DNA from: a virus
IMG/VR virus record: IMGVR_UViG_3300004279_000003
Span: 1 to 34,296 of that record
Reading direction: 5' to 3' (one strand)
DNA length: 34,296 bases
The notes beneath the pieces were generated by a model. It did no database searches. It saw nothing but the letters and a program-made list of their open reading frames with translations, and had not been told where the DNA came from. The stretch's first letter is position 1; each line of letters begins with the position of its first letter. Below are positions 7,098 to 16,014 of this stretch, in pieces. The position numbers were made by a program, and so were the translations under genes.

Positions 7098-8496
7098 ATT
7101 AGGTATTATAGTACCATATAGGAATAGGTATAAACAGTTAGTTCTTTTTAAAAGAAAGATAACTGAATATATGACCAATAGGGGTATTGACTACGAATTA
7201 ATAGTCGTAGAACAAGATGATGCAAAATTATTTAATCGGGGTATGTTACTTAATATTGGGTTTGAGGAATCACTTAAATTAGAGTGTAATTATGTGGTAT
7301 TCCACGACATTGATATGTTGCCACTTAAAGTTGATTATACACACTCCAACGTACCTGTACATTTAGCAACAGATTTTCTTATTGAGGATAAGAATTTTAA
7401 AAGAGATATTTTCGATCAGTATTTCGGTGGAGTCACCATTTTTCCGTCTGATGTTTTTAAATTAATCAATGGATATTCTAATGAATATTGGGGTTGGGGA
7501 TTTGAAGATGATGACCTTTTTAAAAGATGTTGTGATAGAGGGGTACCATTTGATACATTAGTTCGTAATGTTGAGGGTGGGGGAGATTCTGCATTAAAAT
7601 TTAACGGGGTGGATTCATATGCCCACTCTAATTTCCAAGGGAATTTAGAGAGCCACGGGTTAACCATCATGATTACAATGGATGCAGATCCAATAGTGTG
7701 TAATCCTGAAAATGGGTATGATAGGTATACTGCATTATCAATACCTGAAATTGAACTAACAATAAGTTACGATTCTTTTAGAAGATATAAAGTCTTAATG
7801 AAAGATGGAAAAGAGTGGGCATCTATTGATTCAAAAATAGAACACGACATTAAAAAAACATTAGTCGTTACTATAAATCAAGATCGTAAAATAATAACTA
7901 TGTACCAAGATGGTAAGTTAATTGGATCCACAAAATATAAAAAGAATTTAAAAAAATCTGAAGACGGTAAAATTTTCATAGGTTCAAAAAATGAAGAAGA
8001 GGAATTATTCAAAGGAACCGTAAGTCAGGTTGCAATTTACAGGGTGGTTATCCCAACACAAGAAATAGAACCAATAAGTAAGAATACAAAATACTCCCTT
8101 ACCAGAACTTTTGATGGGTATACTAATTGTGGGGAGTTAGTACATTATTTTGATATGAGATATGTAGTAGGATATGATGTTGTTGACCTATCAAATAGAG
8201 AGAATGTTCTAACATTAGTTAATTGTGAGACAGTACTTATTCCTAACGAACGTGAAGTCATGATAAAAGTACCTTTTAGGAAGAGAGGTTACTTTGATTT
8301 ACAATCTCATGAATCTAGTGGATATAAAGACGGAGCTTGGACAGATGTTAATATAAGGTATAACCAACTAAGGTTCCATAATGAAATGGATAAAGGTTAT
8401 AGAAACCCTAATGAAGATGGGTTATCTAATCTTAAATATGAGATATGGAATAGAACTAAAAGAAATAATCAGACACAATTAACTGTAGGAATATGA
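7072..8496 (+). CDS. Beta-1,4-galactosyltransferase-like (GT7) enzyme with an inserted LamG domain
   Basis: The 474-residue protein has GT7 landmarks in order: GIIVPYRNRY (11-20), FNRG (54-57), HDIDMLP with metal motif DID (79-81), QYFGG (116-120), and NGYSNEYWGWGFEDDDLF (133-150) with catalytic-type EDDD at 145-148. A LamG beta-sandwich then interrupts it (about 172-330), from ALKFNGVDSYA to FKGTVSQVAIYRVVI. The GT7 C-terminus resumes about 395-474: VPFRKRGYFDLQSHES with His413 as candidate metal ligand, then NEDGLSNLKYEIWN, like the DGLNSLTY ending of animal enzymes. The LamG module may present or recognise the acceptor glycan. It shares ATGA with a paralog downstream. Confidence 0.85.
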   Translation: MTKKTSPNKLGIIVPYRNRYKQLVLFKRKITEYMTNRGIDYELIVVEQDDAKLFNRGMLLNIGFEESLKLECNYVVFHDIDMLPLKVDYTHSNVPVHLATDFLIEDKNFKRDIFDQYFGGVTIFPSDVFKLINGYSNEYWGWGFEDDDLFKRCCDRGVPFDTLVRNVEGGGDSALKFNGVDSYAHSNFQGNLESHGLTIMITMDADPIVCNPENGYDRYTALSIPEIELTISYDSFRRYKVLMKDGKEWASIDSKIEHDIKKTLVVTINQDRKIITMYQDGKLIGSTKYKKNLKKSEDGKIFIGSKNEEEELFKGTVSQVAIYRVVIPTQEIEPISKNTKYSLTRTFDGYTNCGELVHYFDMRYVVGYDVVDLSNRENVLTLVNCETVLIPNEREVMIKVPFRKRGYFDLQSHESSGYKDGAWTDVNIRYNQLRFHNEMDKGYRNPNEDGLSNLKYEIWNRTKRNNQTQLTVGI

Positions 8497-9878
8497 GTCA
8501 TAAATTAGGTATATGTATACCATATAGAAATAGAGAGTCTCACTTAAATGAGTTACTCCCAAAATTAGAAAAACACTTAAACAAACAAAACATAGAGTAT
8601 TGTGTTTATGTGGGACATCAGGTGGATGATAAGTTATTTAATAGAGGTACAATGAAGAATATTGCCGCAGAGAAGGCAATACAAGATGGTTGTGATTACG
8701 TTGCATTTCATGATGTGGATATGTTACCTCACGATGAAACGTGTGACTACTCTTATCCTGATAAAACTCCATTACATATTGCCACTAAGTTATCTAAGTA
8801 TTCGTGGTCAATGGGGTACGAACAATATTTCGGTGGTGTTGTACTTTTTAATAAGGAACAGTTAGAAAAAACAAATGGATATTCTAATGAATATTGGGAT
8901 TGGGGTCAAGAAGATGATGACCTATTTTGGAGATGTTTTTATGAGGGATATTCGGATAGAAAAATATATGAATCAATAGATGATAAAAAAGTTTATCAGT
9001 TTAATGGGAAGACTTCATCAATGAGTTTTAAATCGGATAGAAGTTTAACCACACCCTTATTTAAAAATCATACTATTTCTATTTTAGTCTCACCTGAACA
9101 GCAACCAGAGGTTGTGCCAATATGGTTAGTGGGTGATGAAGAGAGAAAATTTATAGAATATCCCATATTAAGAAAAGATGGGAGTTGGACTTGGGGTTTT
9201 TCGTTTAATAATTCAAGGGCATTATCCACTTTGAATTTTGACATTTCAAATAACCCAATGTACCATTGGACTAAATCGGTAGAAAATAAGTGGACATGGT
9301 TCACTGTTTCATATAACTATGATGAACAAAAGTTATATATATTTTCTAATAATAAATTAGTATCTAACAATGGGGACATACTAAAATCTAAACCAATAAA
9401 CTTACCAAATAAAATAAAATCCCATTCATTAAAAGGTGATTTTCACATCGGTAGATGTAATCACCAAAATACCAATTTTAAAGGTAAGATTAGTGAAGTA
9501 AAAATATATGATAGGTTTTTCGACAATTTCGAAGAATGTAAATTAAATGAAGACAATATTATATATGATCTAAATAAAGATAAAAATAATCTGAAAAATG
9601 ATGTAGTGGAGGTAGTAGAAAAAATTGAGATTGATGATAGTATATTACCATATAGAAGAGAGGGAAAATTTTATTGTTTACCACATTTAGATGAAGGTTT
9701 GGTAAATGGAAAATGGGCTAAGGGTGAAACTACCGCAAAAAATGAAAAGAGATTTGTTACAGAAATGCAACAAGGTAAATTAAATTATAGAAGTGATGGT
9801 ATTAATAGTTTAAACTATGAACTTGTAGAAGTAATTAACCATTCAATAAAATGTAAAATATATAACGTAAAATTATGA
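8493..9878 (+). CDS. Second GT7-like enzyme with an inserted LamG domain
   Basis: This is the 461-residue paralog of the preceding gene. GT7 landmarks are GICIPYRNRE (6-15), FNRG (49-52), HDVDMLP with DVD at 74-76, YFGG (112-115), and NGYSNEYWDWGQEDDDLF with EDDD at 140-143. The interrupting LamG domain covers about 165-345 (YQFNGKTSSMSF to FKGKISEVKIYD). The fold resumes with LPYRREGKFYCLPHLDEG, whose His398 aligns with His413 of the paralog, and ends SDGINSLNYELVEV (434-447). WDWG replaces WGWG of the first copy, which might alter donor or acceptor choice. It overlaps both neighbours by ATGA. Galactose as donor is only a family guess. Confidence 0.85.
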   Translation: MSHKLGICIPYRNRESHLNELLPKLEKHLNKQNIEYCVYVGHQVDDKLFNRGTMKNIAAEKAIQDGCDYVAFHDVDMLPHDETCDYSYPDKTPLHIATKLSKYSWSMGYEQYFGGVVLFNKEQLEKTNGYSNEYWDWGQEDDDLFWRCFYEGYSDRKIYESIDDKKVYQFNGKTSSMSFKSDRSLTTPLFKNHTISILVSPEQQPEVVPIWLVGDEERKFIEYPILRKDGSWTWGFSFNNSRALSTLNFDISNNPMYHWTKSVENKWTWFTVSYNYDEQKLYIFSNNKLVSNNGDILKSKPINLPNKIKSHSLKGDFHIGRCNHQNTNFKGKISEVKIYDRFFDNFEECKLNEDNIIYDLNKDKNNLKNDVVEVVEKIEIDDSILPYRREGKFYCLPHLDEGLVNGKWAKGETTAKNEKRFVTEMQQGKLNYRSDGINSLNYELVEVINHSIKCKIYNVKL

Positions 9879-11284
9879 GTCATCCCGAAGTAGAAAAATT
9901 CGAAAATTATAGAAATGAATTAAATAAAACTGGTTGTGGGTTTTGTTTGGCTAAATGGACACAAGTAACTACACACTTACACTTAGGTAGGACACATTCA
10001 TGTCATCATCCCGACACACACCCAATACCTGTTGAGGAAATAAATAGAAACCCCTCAGCACTACATAACACTCGTTTCAAGAAACAGAAAAGGAAAGAGA
10101 TGTTGGACGGTAAGAGACCTTCAGAGTGTGATTATTGTTGGAAGGTGGAGGACAACTCCAACCAAATATCCGATAGGGTTTATAAGTCTCATGAACCATG
10201 GTCGAAACCACACCATAAAGAGATTAGGGAAATGGATTGGAGAGAGGACTACAACCCAAAATACATGGAGGTTTCATTCTCGAATAAGTGTAATTTTAAA
10301 TGTTCCTACTGTGGACCATCATTCTCATCTTCATGGGCTCAGGAAATTGAAAAACATGGTCCCTACCCGACCACAGATTTATTTAATAATTTCGATTGGT
10401 TAAAGAAGTCAGGTAGGATGCCGATACACCATAAGGATTATAATCCATATGTGGAGGCGTTTTGGAAATGGTGGCCGGACCTATACAGAGATCTTGATAC
10501 ATTTAGAATTACGGGAGGTGAACCATTATTAAGTAAAGATACGTGGGGTGTATTGGACTACATTATTGATGAAGAGAACCCTAATACAAATTTAAACATA
10601 TCAATCAACACTAATTTAGGTGTACCCGATAAATTAATTGATAAACTTATTGAAAAAATTAAAAGAATTGAAGATGAAGGTAGAGTTAAGAGTTTTGTGA
10701 TTTATACATCGGTAGACGGTTGGGGAGAACAAGCGGAATATGCAAGAACAGGACTTGAGTTTAATAGGTTTTGGGATAATTTAAACAAAATACTAACTAA
10801 ATGTCCCACGGTCACTGTTGGTATAATGAGTACTTATAATGCATTATCATTATCAACATATAATAAATTAATAAAGGAGGTTTATGGTTTAAAGATGGAA
10901 TACGGTTCTCCCGATAGGGCGTGGTCGACAGCGGTCTCGTTAGATTGTTCATTCCTGAGACATCCCGAACACCAAACAGTCAGAGTCGTACCACTTAGTT
11001 TTTCTGATTTAGTTAAAAGTCATGGTGAATTGGCCGAAACGTTAACCACTTTTCCTCACAACTTTGATCAAGAAATTTGGGGGTTCACTCAAATGGAAAT
11101 ACCGAAATTCCATAGGGTATATGATTGGATGGTGTCCCCACAAGACGAGAAAGAGTTGTTAAAAAACCAACACAATTTTTATAAATTCTTTAATGCACAT
11201 GATGAGAGAAGAGGGACTAACTTTTTAAAGACATTTCCAGAATACGAAGAGTTTTATAATTATTGTAAAGGAATCACATTTTAA
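9875..11284 (+). CDS. Radical SAM enzyme with N-terminal cysteine (twitch-like) domain
   Basis: The 469-residue protein carries the canonical CxxxCxxC iron-sulfur site (C139, C143, C146 in SNKCNFKCSYCGP). It also has the SAM-contacting TGGEPLL at 213-219. The first ~100 residues hold further cysteines (C21, C24, C43, C85, C88), consistent with an auxiliary iron-sulfur cluster in an N-terminal twitch domain, as in the 'N-twitch' radical SAM group. Such enzymes carry out radical chemistry on peptides or sugars. Here it lies between galactosyltransferase-like and GT-B-like genes with overlaps on both sides. A modification of the glycan or of the glycosylated protein is plausible but unproven. 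The domain order and cysteines are directly visible. Confidence 0.9.
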   Translation: MSHPEVEKFENYRNELNKTGCGFCLAKWTQVTTHLHLGRTHSCHHPDTHPIPVEEINRNPSALHNTRFKKQKRKEMLDGKRPSECDYCWKVEDNSNQISDRVYKSHEPWSKPHHKEIREMDWREDYNPKYMEVSFSNKCNFKCSYCGPSFSSSWAQEIEKHGPYPTTDLFNNFDWLKKSGRMPIHHKDYNPYVEAFWKWWPDLYRDLDTFRITGGEPLLSKDTWGVLDYIIDEENPNTNLNISINTNLGVPDKLIDKLIEKIKRIEDEGRVKSFVIYTSVDGWGEQAEYARTGLEFNRFWDNLNKILTKCPTVTVGIMSTYNALSLSTYNKLIKEVYGLKMEYGSPDRAWSTAVSLDCSFLRHPEHQTVRVVPLSFSDLVKSHGELAETLTTFPHNFDQEIWGFTQMEIPKFHRVYDWMVSPQDEKELLKNQHNFYKFFNAHDERRGTNFLKTFPEYEEFYNYCKGITF

Positions 11285-12771
11285 TGAATATAGTCTACAA
11301 CAAAATATTGGTATATGATCCACATGGAAGAGTGGAGTTTGTTAGTTCCAACATACCTGATTATAACATACACCCTTGGCACACCCACCCATTATTAAAG
11401 GAGGGAGATAAAGACGGAAACTTTAATAATTTAGAAGAAATTGCCAAATCCATAGGAGTTACATTCCCACTTAAAAGAAAAACAAATTTGGATAATAAAA
11501 TCATGGACACCCTCATTAAATTTAGAGGTCAAAGTTTCGAGGTTTTTTTAGATCATGACTATCATAGACATAACATATATTCAATAGACGAGATTAAAAA
11601 TCTTGACATCAATTACATTTACCCGATAGTAATTTATAACAACGCATTATTTGAAAATTACGACACAATTGAATTAGATGACCACATAATAAAAGATGCG
11701 TTAGATGGTAAGTGTAAGATATGTTTCATGCAACCAACGGAAGGTTTCTTTGGTCAGGACGACACGAACTACAAATGGTTAGATAACTTATCTAAACGTT
11801 ATGGATTAGACGAAACCAACATGTATATTATAACGACTAATTTTATTGCCAAAACACGAAAAACGGAATTATCGTTAACAGGTTATTTGGATGACAAATC
11901 CTATTCAATATTGGACTACGGTTATTTTGGTTCTAATCTATGGTTTCATAACCCCGGTCACATTACAGATCCACAGTGTGAAATAAGAGGAAGAGAAAAG
12001 TTATCGAAGTTCATAAAATGGTCATTGACTGAAAATAAAAAATACCATTTTTTAAATTTTAATAGAGTACCAAAACTACATAGGGTTTTATTATATGGTT
12101 TTTTAAATGGTAATAAAAAATTTAAGGATAAATTTATTTCTTCTTTAGGGGGTTACGATGGTAATGATGAATACAGATATTTTGGTTGGGTTGACGGTCA
12201 AATACCTCAAGAATATGAAAATAAATGGAAAACCACTATTAGGGATTATTATAAGGGTCACGACTCGAGAGTACACTACTGGTACGACGAACCTGATTTA
12301 GAAAATAATAAGGCGGATAGTTTAAATACTCAAGCACACAAAGATTCTTTTGTAAATATCGTATCTGAGTCTCTAACTCATGAAACAACGGTATTCTTTT
12401 CTGAAAAAATATATAAACCAATATTCGTCGGTCAACCATTCATATTAATGGGGAACCCAAGGTCTTTAGAGGTACTTCAAAAACAAGGTTATAAAACCTT
12501 CTCAAGGTGGTGGGACGAAAGTTATGATCAGGAGATGGATTTCTATAAGAGGATGGATAAAATATTCGATGTAATGAAAGAGATTGCCTCATGGGATATG
12601 GACAAATGTTTTAAAATAACTCAAGAGATGTTACCCACACTTATACATAATTTCAATATCCTGATGAAGGGGGAAACTCTACAGAATTTATTTGACGTTT
12701 TAGAGGGGAAAAATGTAACATCAGTCAAAGGTCCTAAACCAACATCGACACCTCACAACAGATTAATATGA
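11284..12771 (+). CDS. GT-B/fucosyltransferase-like glycosyltransferase (first of three)
   Basis: The 495-residue protein has an unrecognised N-terminal half. The C-terminal half has FLNFNRVPKLHRVLL (256-270) and then FVNIVSESLTHETTVFFSEKIYKPI (356-380), GQPFILMG (383-390), GYKTFSRWWDESYD (402-415) and a run of helices. The 'SEK(I/T)...P...GQPFI' block resembles the nucleotide-sugar-binding C-terminus of GT10-type fucosyltransferases and related GT-B enzymes. The same block recurs in the next two genes. It shares one base (TAATG) with the radical SAM gene and overlaps the next gene by ATGA. The family call is inferential; the donor sugar is not known. Confidence 0.6.
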   Translation: MNIVYNKILVYDPHGRVEFVSSNIPDYNIHPWHTHPLLKEGDKDGNFNNLEEIAKSIGVTFPLKRKTNLDNKIMDTLIKFRGQSFEVFLDHDYHRHNIYSIDEIKNLDINYIYPIVIYNNALFENYDTIELDDHIIKDALDGKCKICFMQPTEGFFGQDDTNYKWLDNLSKRYGLDETNMYIITTNFIAKTRKTELSLTGYLDDKSYSILDYGYFGSNLWFHNPGHITDPQCEIRGREKLSKFIKWSLTENKKYHFLNFNRVPKLHRVLLYGFLNGNKKFKDKFISSLGGYDGNDEYRYFGWVDGQIPQEYENKWKTTIRDYYKGHDSRVHYWYDEPDLENNKADSLNTQAHKDSFVNIVSESLTHETTVFFSEKIYKPIFVGQPFILMGNPRSLEVLQKQGYKTFSRWWDESYDQEMDFYKRMDKIFDVMKEIASWDMDKCFKITQEMLPTLIHNFNILMKGETLQNLFDVLEGKNVTSVKGPKPTSTPHNRLI

Positions 12772-13766
12772 TCATTAAAAAACCGACATACATTTATAAA
12801 GGTATTAGTCACGAAACATCTGCGATGAGACCAAAGCATACTGTAGATAATGCTATGGGGTCGGAAATAATATTAATAACTAATTATGATGTGGTCGGTG
12901 AGGACTTCTATAAGAGGTTTGATGAAATGTTAAAATTATGTCTATTAGAAAATAAAGAAATTTATTATGATTCCACAACAGAATTATTATCTCAGGAGTT
13001 TTTACAAAGAATAAAACATTATAAGGACCTCTCACCAATTAACATTTTCACTAACGGAATTGTAGATGAATCTATTGAGGATCTCAAGGTTGTTAAAAGT
13101 AGAGGTTTAAATATTACGGTAGAACCATACTTTGTAAAACATTATGATTATTATGTACCAATTAAAAACTATAATACACAAAAAAAAGAGCGTAGACAGT
13201 TTCTATTACTAGGTGGTAAATCAAAAACATTTAGAACAGCACTAACATCCCTATTATATTTTGAGGGGTTAGATAAGTGTGGTTACATATCTTACTTTGG
13301 TTTTAATCCATTAGAAACTTTTACGAACGAAACTAAGGATATGTATTTTATGACGGACTCCCCAAACGAACAAAAAAGGAGAGTTCAGATTGGGTTAGAA
13401 AAAATGGGGTCAAATAAAGTGTTAGATGTAACTTCATTTAATCACAAAATATCTCATACAAGAGAGTACGACGCAACATACTACGATTTGGTTGACTTTG
13501 TCCTAATAATGGAAAGTGATGTTACAAATGATAGGTCATTTATTACTGAGAAAACAACTAAATGTGTGCAACAGAATAAGAAATTTATTTTACTCTCTTC
13601 TAAAGGTATGTTAAGTAAAACTAAAAAAGAATATCAGAAGTACCATGGGTTGGATATAAGTCATTTAACAGATTGGTGTGACACATCATATGATGAAATA
13701 GAAAATGTGTGGTACAGGATAGACAAAATAGTTAAAATAGTTAAAGATGAACTTATATGTGAATGA
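12768..13766 (+). CDS. GT-B/fucosyltransferase-like protein (second of three)
   Basis: The 332-residue protein has FLLLGGKSKTFRTALTSLLY (145-164) in the place of the RxxR/HR block of its upstream neighbour. It then has FVLIMESDVTNDRSFITEKTTK (244-265), KFILLSSKG (272-280) and LTDWCDTSYDEI (300-311). The order 'acceptor strand, ITEKT, KxFI, DWxDxSYD' is the same as in the flanking genes, so it is probably a shorter divergent family member. GQPFI is replaced by KKFIL and the proline after TEKT is lost (TTKC), so donor binding may differ or be reduced. It overlaps the next gene by 20 bases in another frame. Confidence 0.55.
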   Translation: MIIKKPTYIYKGISHETSAMRPKHTVDNAMGSEIILITNYDVVGEDFYKRFDEMLKLCLLENKEIYYDSTTELLSQEFLQRIKHYKDLSPINIFTNGIVDESIEDLKVVKSRGLNITVEPYFVKHYDYYVPIKNYNTQKKERRQFLLLGGKSKTFRTALTSLLYFEGLDKCGYISYFGFNPLETFTNETKDMYFMTDSPNEQKRRVQIGLEKMGSNKVLDVTSFNHKISHTREYDATYYDLVDFVLIMESDVTNDRSFITEKTTKCVQQNKKFILLSSKGMLSKTKKEYQKYHGLDISHLTDWCDTSYDEIENVWYRIDKIVKIVKDELICE

Positions 13767-14826
13767 TGGGATAAATGAGTTAGATAAACTTAGATTTATT
13801 AGTCACTTACATGCGGCTCCCTTCATAATAGAAAATAATAAATTTAAACTTGTTAACGATATCTATGAGTGTGATAGTGTTGCGATACTATGCGATCACG
13901 GTATATACCAACAACAAGTTGATAAGATATTAGAGTATGCAAACATAAAATATGTACTTCATTTAGATATATTTCATGTCCATGAACAAACCAGCGTTAT
14001 CCCCCATTTAAATCGTATGAAATTACTATTAAGTGAAAAGGGTAAAACTCTACTTCACATTCATACAAACTTAAATACGAAGGAAGATATATTTTACGAC
14101 TTTTTATGGAATAGACAAAAATGTGCATTTACCGATTTTGAGGGTTACGGTTTAAAAAACACAGAATTTTTTGGAGAGTCCTCTAACAAAATGTTTGAAC
14201 TATCCGACATAAAGAAAGTGGGGACACTTAAGAAATTTCTTTCCCCCAATAGAACCTCATTGGACAATCCCAATGATAGAATATATAAGAGAATATCTTT
14301 AAGATATGTTTTAGAGTTGGAGGATGGATACACAAACGATCCTGATAGGGGTTTATCGTTAGAACCTCAAGAAACCCCCGATAACGAAAACTTAGTAAAG
14401 TTTGAAGCATTCAACCCCATACACAATAGGTACTACGATTCTTCATTTTTAAGTATATATGTGGAAACATTAACATACTTAATACGAGATAAAGACAAAC
14501 AAGTAAAATCTATAACCGAAAAGACTTGGAACCCTTTACTTAAAGGTCATTTTATCTTACCTTTTGGTTACTGTGGATTAGTTAAAAATATAAGAGAATA
14601 TGGTTTTTTATTGGCCGATTGGATTGATTATGGGTATGATACTATAGAAGATGATCGAGAGAGGTTTGACCATTTTATTTATTCAGTAAAAAAAGTACTC
14701 GAATTAAGTATTGATGATTTAAATACTTTATTTAAACGAGACTTATGGATGTTAGAACATAATAGAGGTTTATTTTTTGATAAACCATTAGATAATATTT
14801 ATAATAAAATAATTAAAAAAATTTAG
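13747..14826 (+). CDS. GT-B/fucosyltransferase-like protein (third of three)
   Basis: The 359-residue protein has an N-terminal half with strands such as SVAILCDHG (44-52) and YVLHLDIFHVHE (69-80). The C-terminal half carries KKFLSPNRTSLDN (162-174), SFLSIYVETLTYLI (233-246), SITEKTWNPLLKGHFILPFG (255-274) and DWIDYGYD (291-298). This is the same layout as the two genes upstream, with the fuller TEKTWNPLLKGHFI signature seen in GT10-like and other GT-B enzymes. It begins 20 bases inside the previous gene and ends 1 base before the dehydrogenase ATG. It probably adds a sugar to the cassette's glycan; donor and linkage are unknown. Confidence 0.6.
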   Translation: MNLYVNDGINELDKLRFISHLHAAPFIIENNKFKLVNDIYECDSVAILCDHGIYQQQVDKILEYANIKYVLHLDIFHVHEQTSVIPHLNRMKLLLSEKGKTLLHIHTNLNTKEDIFYDFLWNRQKCAFTDFEGYGLKNTEFFGESSNKMFELSDIKKVGTLKKFLSPNRTSLDNPNDRIYKRISLRYVLELEDGYTNDPDRGLSLEPQETPDNENLVKFEAFNPIHNRYYDSSFLSIYVETLTYLIRDKDKQVKSITEKTWNPLLKGHFILPFGYCGLVKNIREYGFLLADWIDYGYDTIEDDRERFDHFIYSVKKVLELSIDDLNTLFKRDLWMLEHNRGLFFDKPLDNIYNKIIKKI

Positions 14827-14827
14827 T

Positions 14828-16006
14828 ATGAGAGTAGGTTTTATTGGGGTTGGTAAACTCGGAAAAGATGCGGCTGAGGTAATGGCGGAGAAACATGATG
14901 TTATAGGATATGACATAACTGAGGTACAACCCGAAAATTTTGTAATGGTCTCAACAATTAAGGAGGCCTGTGAGAATAGGGAATTAATATTTATTGCGGT
15001 ACCGACACCCCATCATCCAGACTATGACGGGAGATACCCAACATCACACTTAGAAAATAAAGACTTTAATTATAACATAGTAAAAGAAGTGTTGGTCGAG
15101 GTTAATAAACACGTTTCTAAAGATCAACTTATTGTTTTAATATCGACAGTCTTACCCGGTACCGTCAGAAGAGAATTCATTGACTTGATACCGAATGGTA
15201 GATTTATATACAACCCATACCTAATTGCAATGGGTACGGTAAAATGGGATATGGTAAATCCTGAAATGATTATCATTGGAACAGAAGATGGTTCTAAAAC
15301 GGGAGATGCAAAATTATTATTAGACTTCTATAAAACATTTATTAGTGAAGGTACAAGGTATGAACTTGGTACATGGGACGAAGCTGAGGGAATTAAAATA
15401 TTTTATAACACGTTTATCTCAACCAAAGTTGCACTGGTTAACATGATACAAGATGTTGCCGAGAAATCAGGTAATATGAATGTAGACGTAGTTACTGGGG
15501 CGTTAGAAAGATCTACATATAGAATACTAGGTCCTGCATATATGAAGGCAGGGATGGGAGACGGTGGAGGATGTCATCCTCGTGATAATATTGCATTAAG
15601 ATACATGGCTCAAGAATTGGATTTAGGATATGACTTATTTGATGCAATTATGTTAGCGAGAGAGGTACAAGCAAAAAACATTGCAACTAAATTGGTGATT
15701 GAATCAAACCGTCTTAATCTACCTATAATTATATTGGGTCAATCATATAAACCTGATGTTGAGTACTTAGATGGGTCCTCATCAATTTTAGTCGGACATT
15801 ATTGTGAATCCGTGTACGGTAGTAAATACAAAGTACAGTATGATTTAGAGACTCCAATAAAAGGAATCTATTTGTTGGGTCATATGGGTAAACACCACGA
15901 TTATGATTTCCCTGATGGTTCGGTGGTTTTAGATCCATGGAGGTCCTTTAAAACGGATAAAAAAATTAAGGTCATTCATTATGGAAATACAAGAAAAAGA
16001 AATTAA
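14828..16006 (+). CDS. UDP-glucose/GDP-mannose 6-dehydrogenase family enzyme
   Basis: The 392-residue protein should oxidise C6 of a nucleotide sugar to a carboxylate using NAD, giving a uronic-acid donor. The Rossmann motif GFIGVGKLG is at 4-12. AVPTP (57-61) and STVLPGT (106-112) match conserved NAD-domain strands. EGIKIFYNTF (187-196) supplies Lys190 and Asn194. The catalytic cysteine is C249 in GGGCHPRD, compared with the family GG(S)CFPKD. ILGQSYKPDVEYLDGSS near 297-313 is the usual C-terminal domain block. The Phe-to-His and Lys-to-Arg changes next to the cysteine are unusual. Length is close to the family norm. It feeds the glycosyltransferases around it. Confidence 0.9.
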   Translation: MRVGFIGVGKLGKDAAEVMAEKHDVIGYDITEVQPENFVMVSTIKEACENRELIFIAVPTPHHPDYDGRYPTSHLENKDFNYNIVKEVLVEVNKHVSKDQLIVLISTVLPGTVRREFIDLIPNGRFIYNPYLIAMGTVKWDMVNPEMIIIGTEDGSKTGDAKLLLDFYKTFISEGTRYELGTWDEAEGIKIFYNTFISTKVALVNMIQDVAEKSGNMNVDVVTGALERSTYRILGPAYMKAGMGDGGGCHPRDNIALRYMAQELDLGYDLFDAIMLAREVQAKNIATKLVIESNRLNLPIIILGQSYKPDVEYLDGSSSILVGHYCESVYGSKYKVQYDLETPIKGIYLLGHMGKHHDYDFPDGSVVLDPWRSFKTDKKIKVIHYGNTRKRN

Positions 16007-16014
16007 AAATTCAT

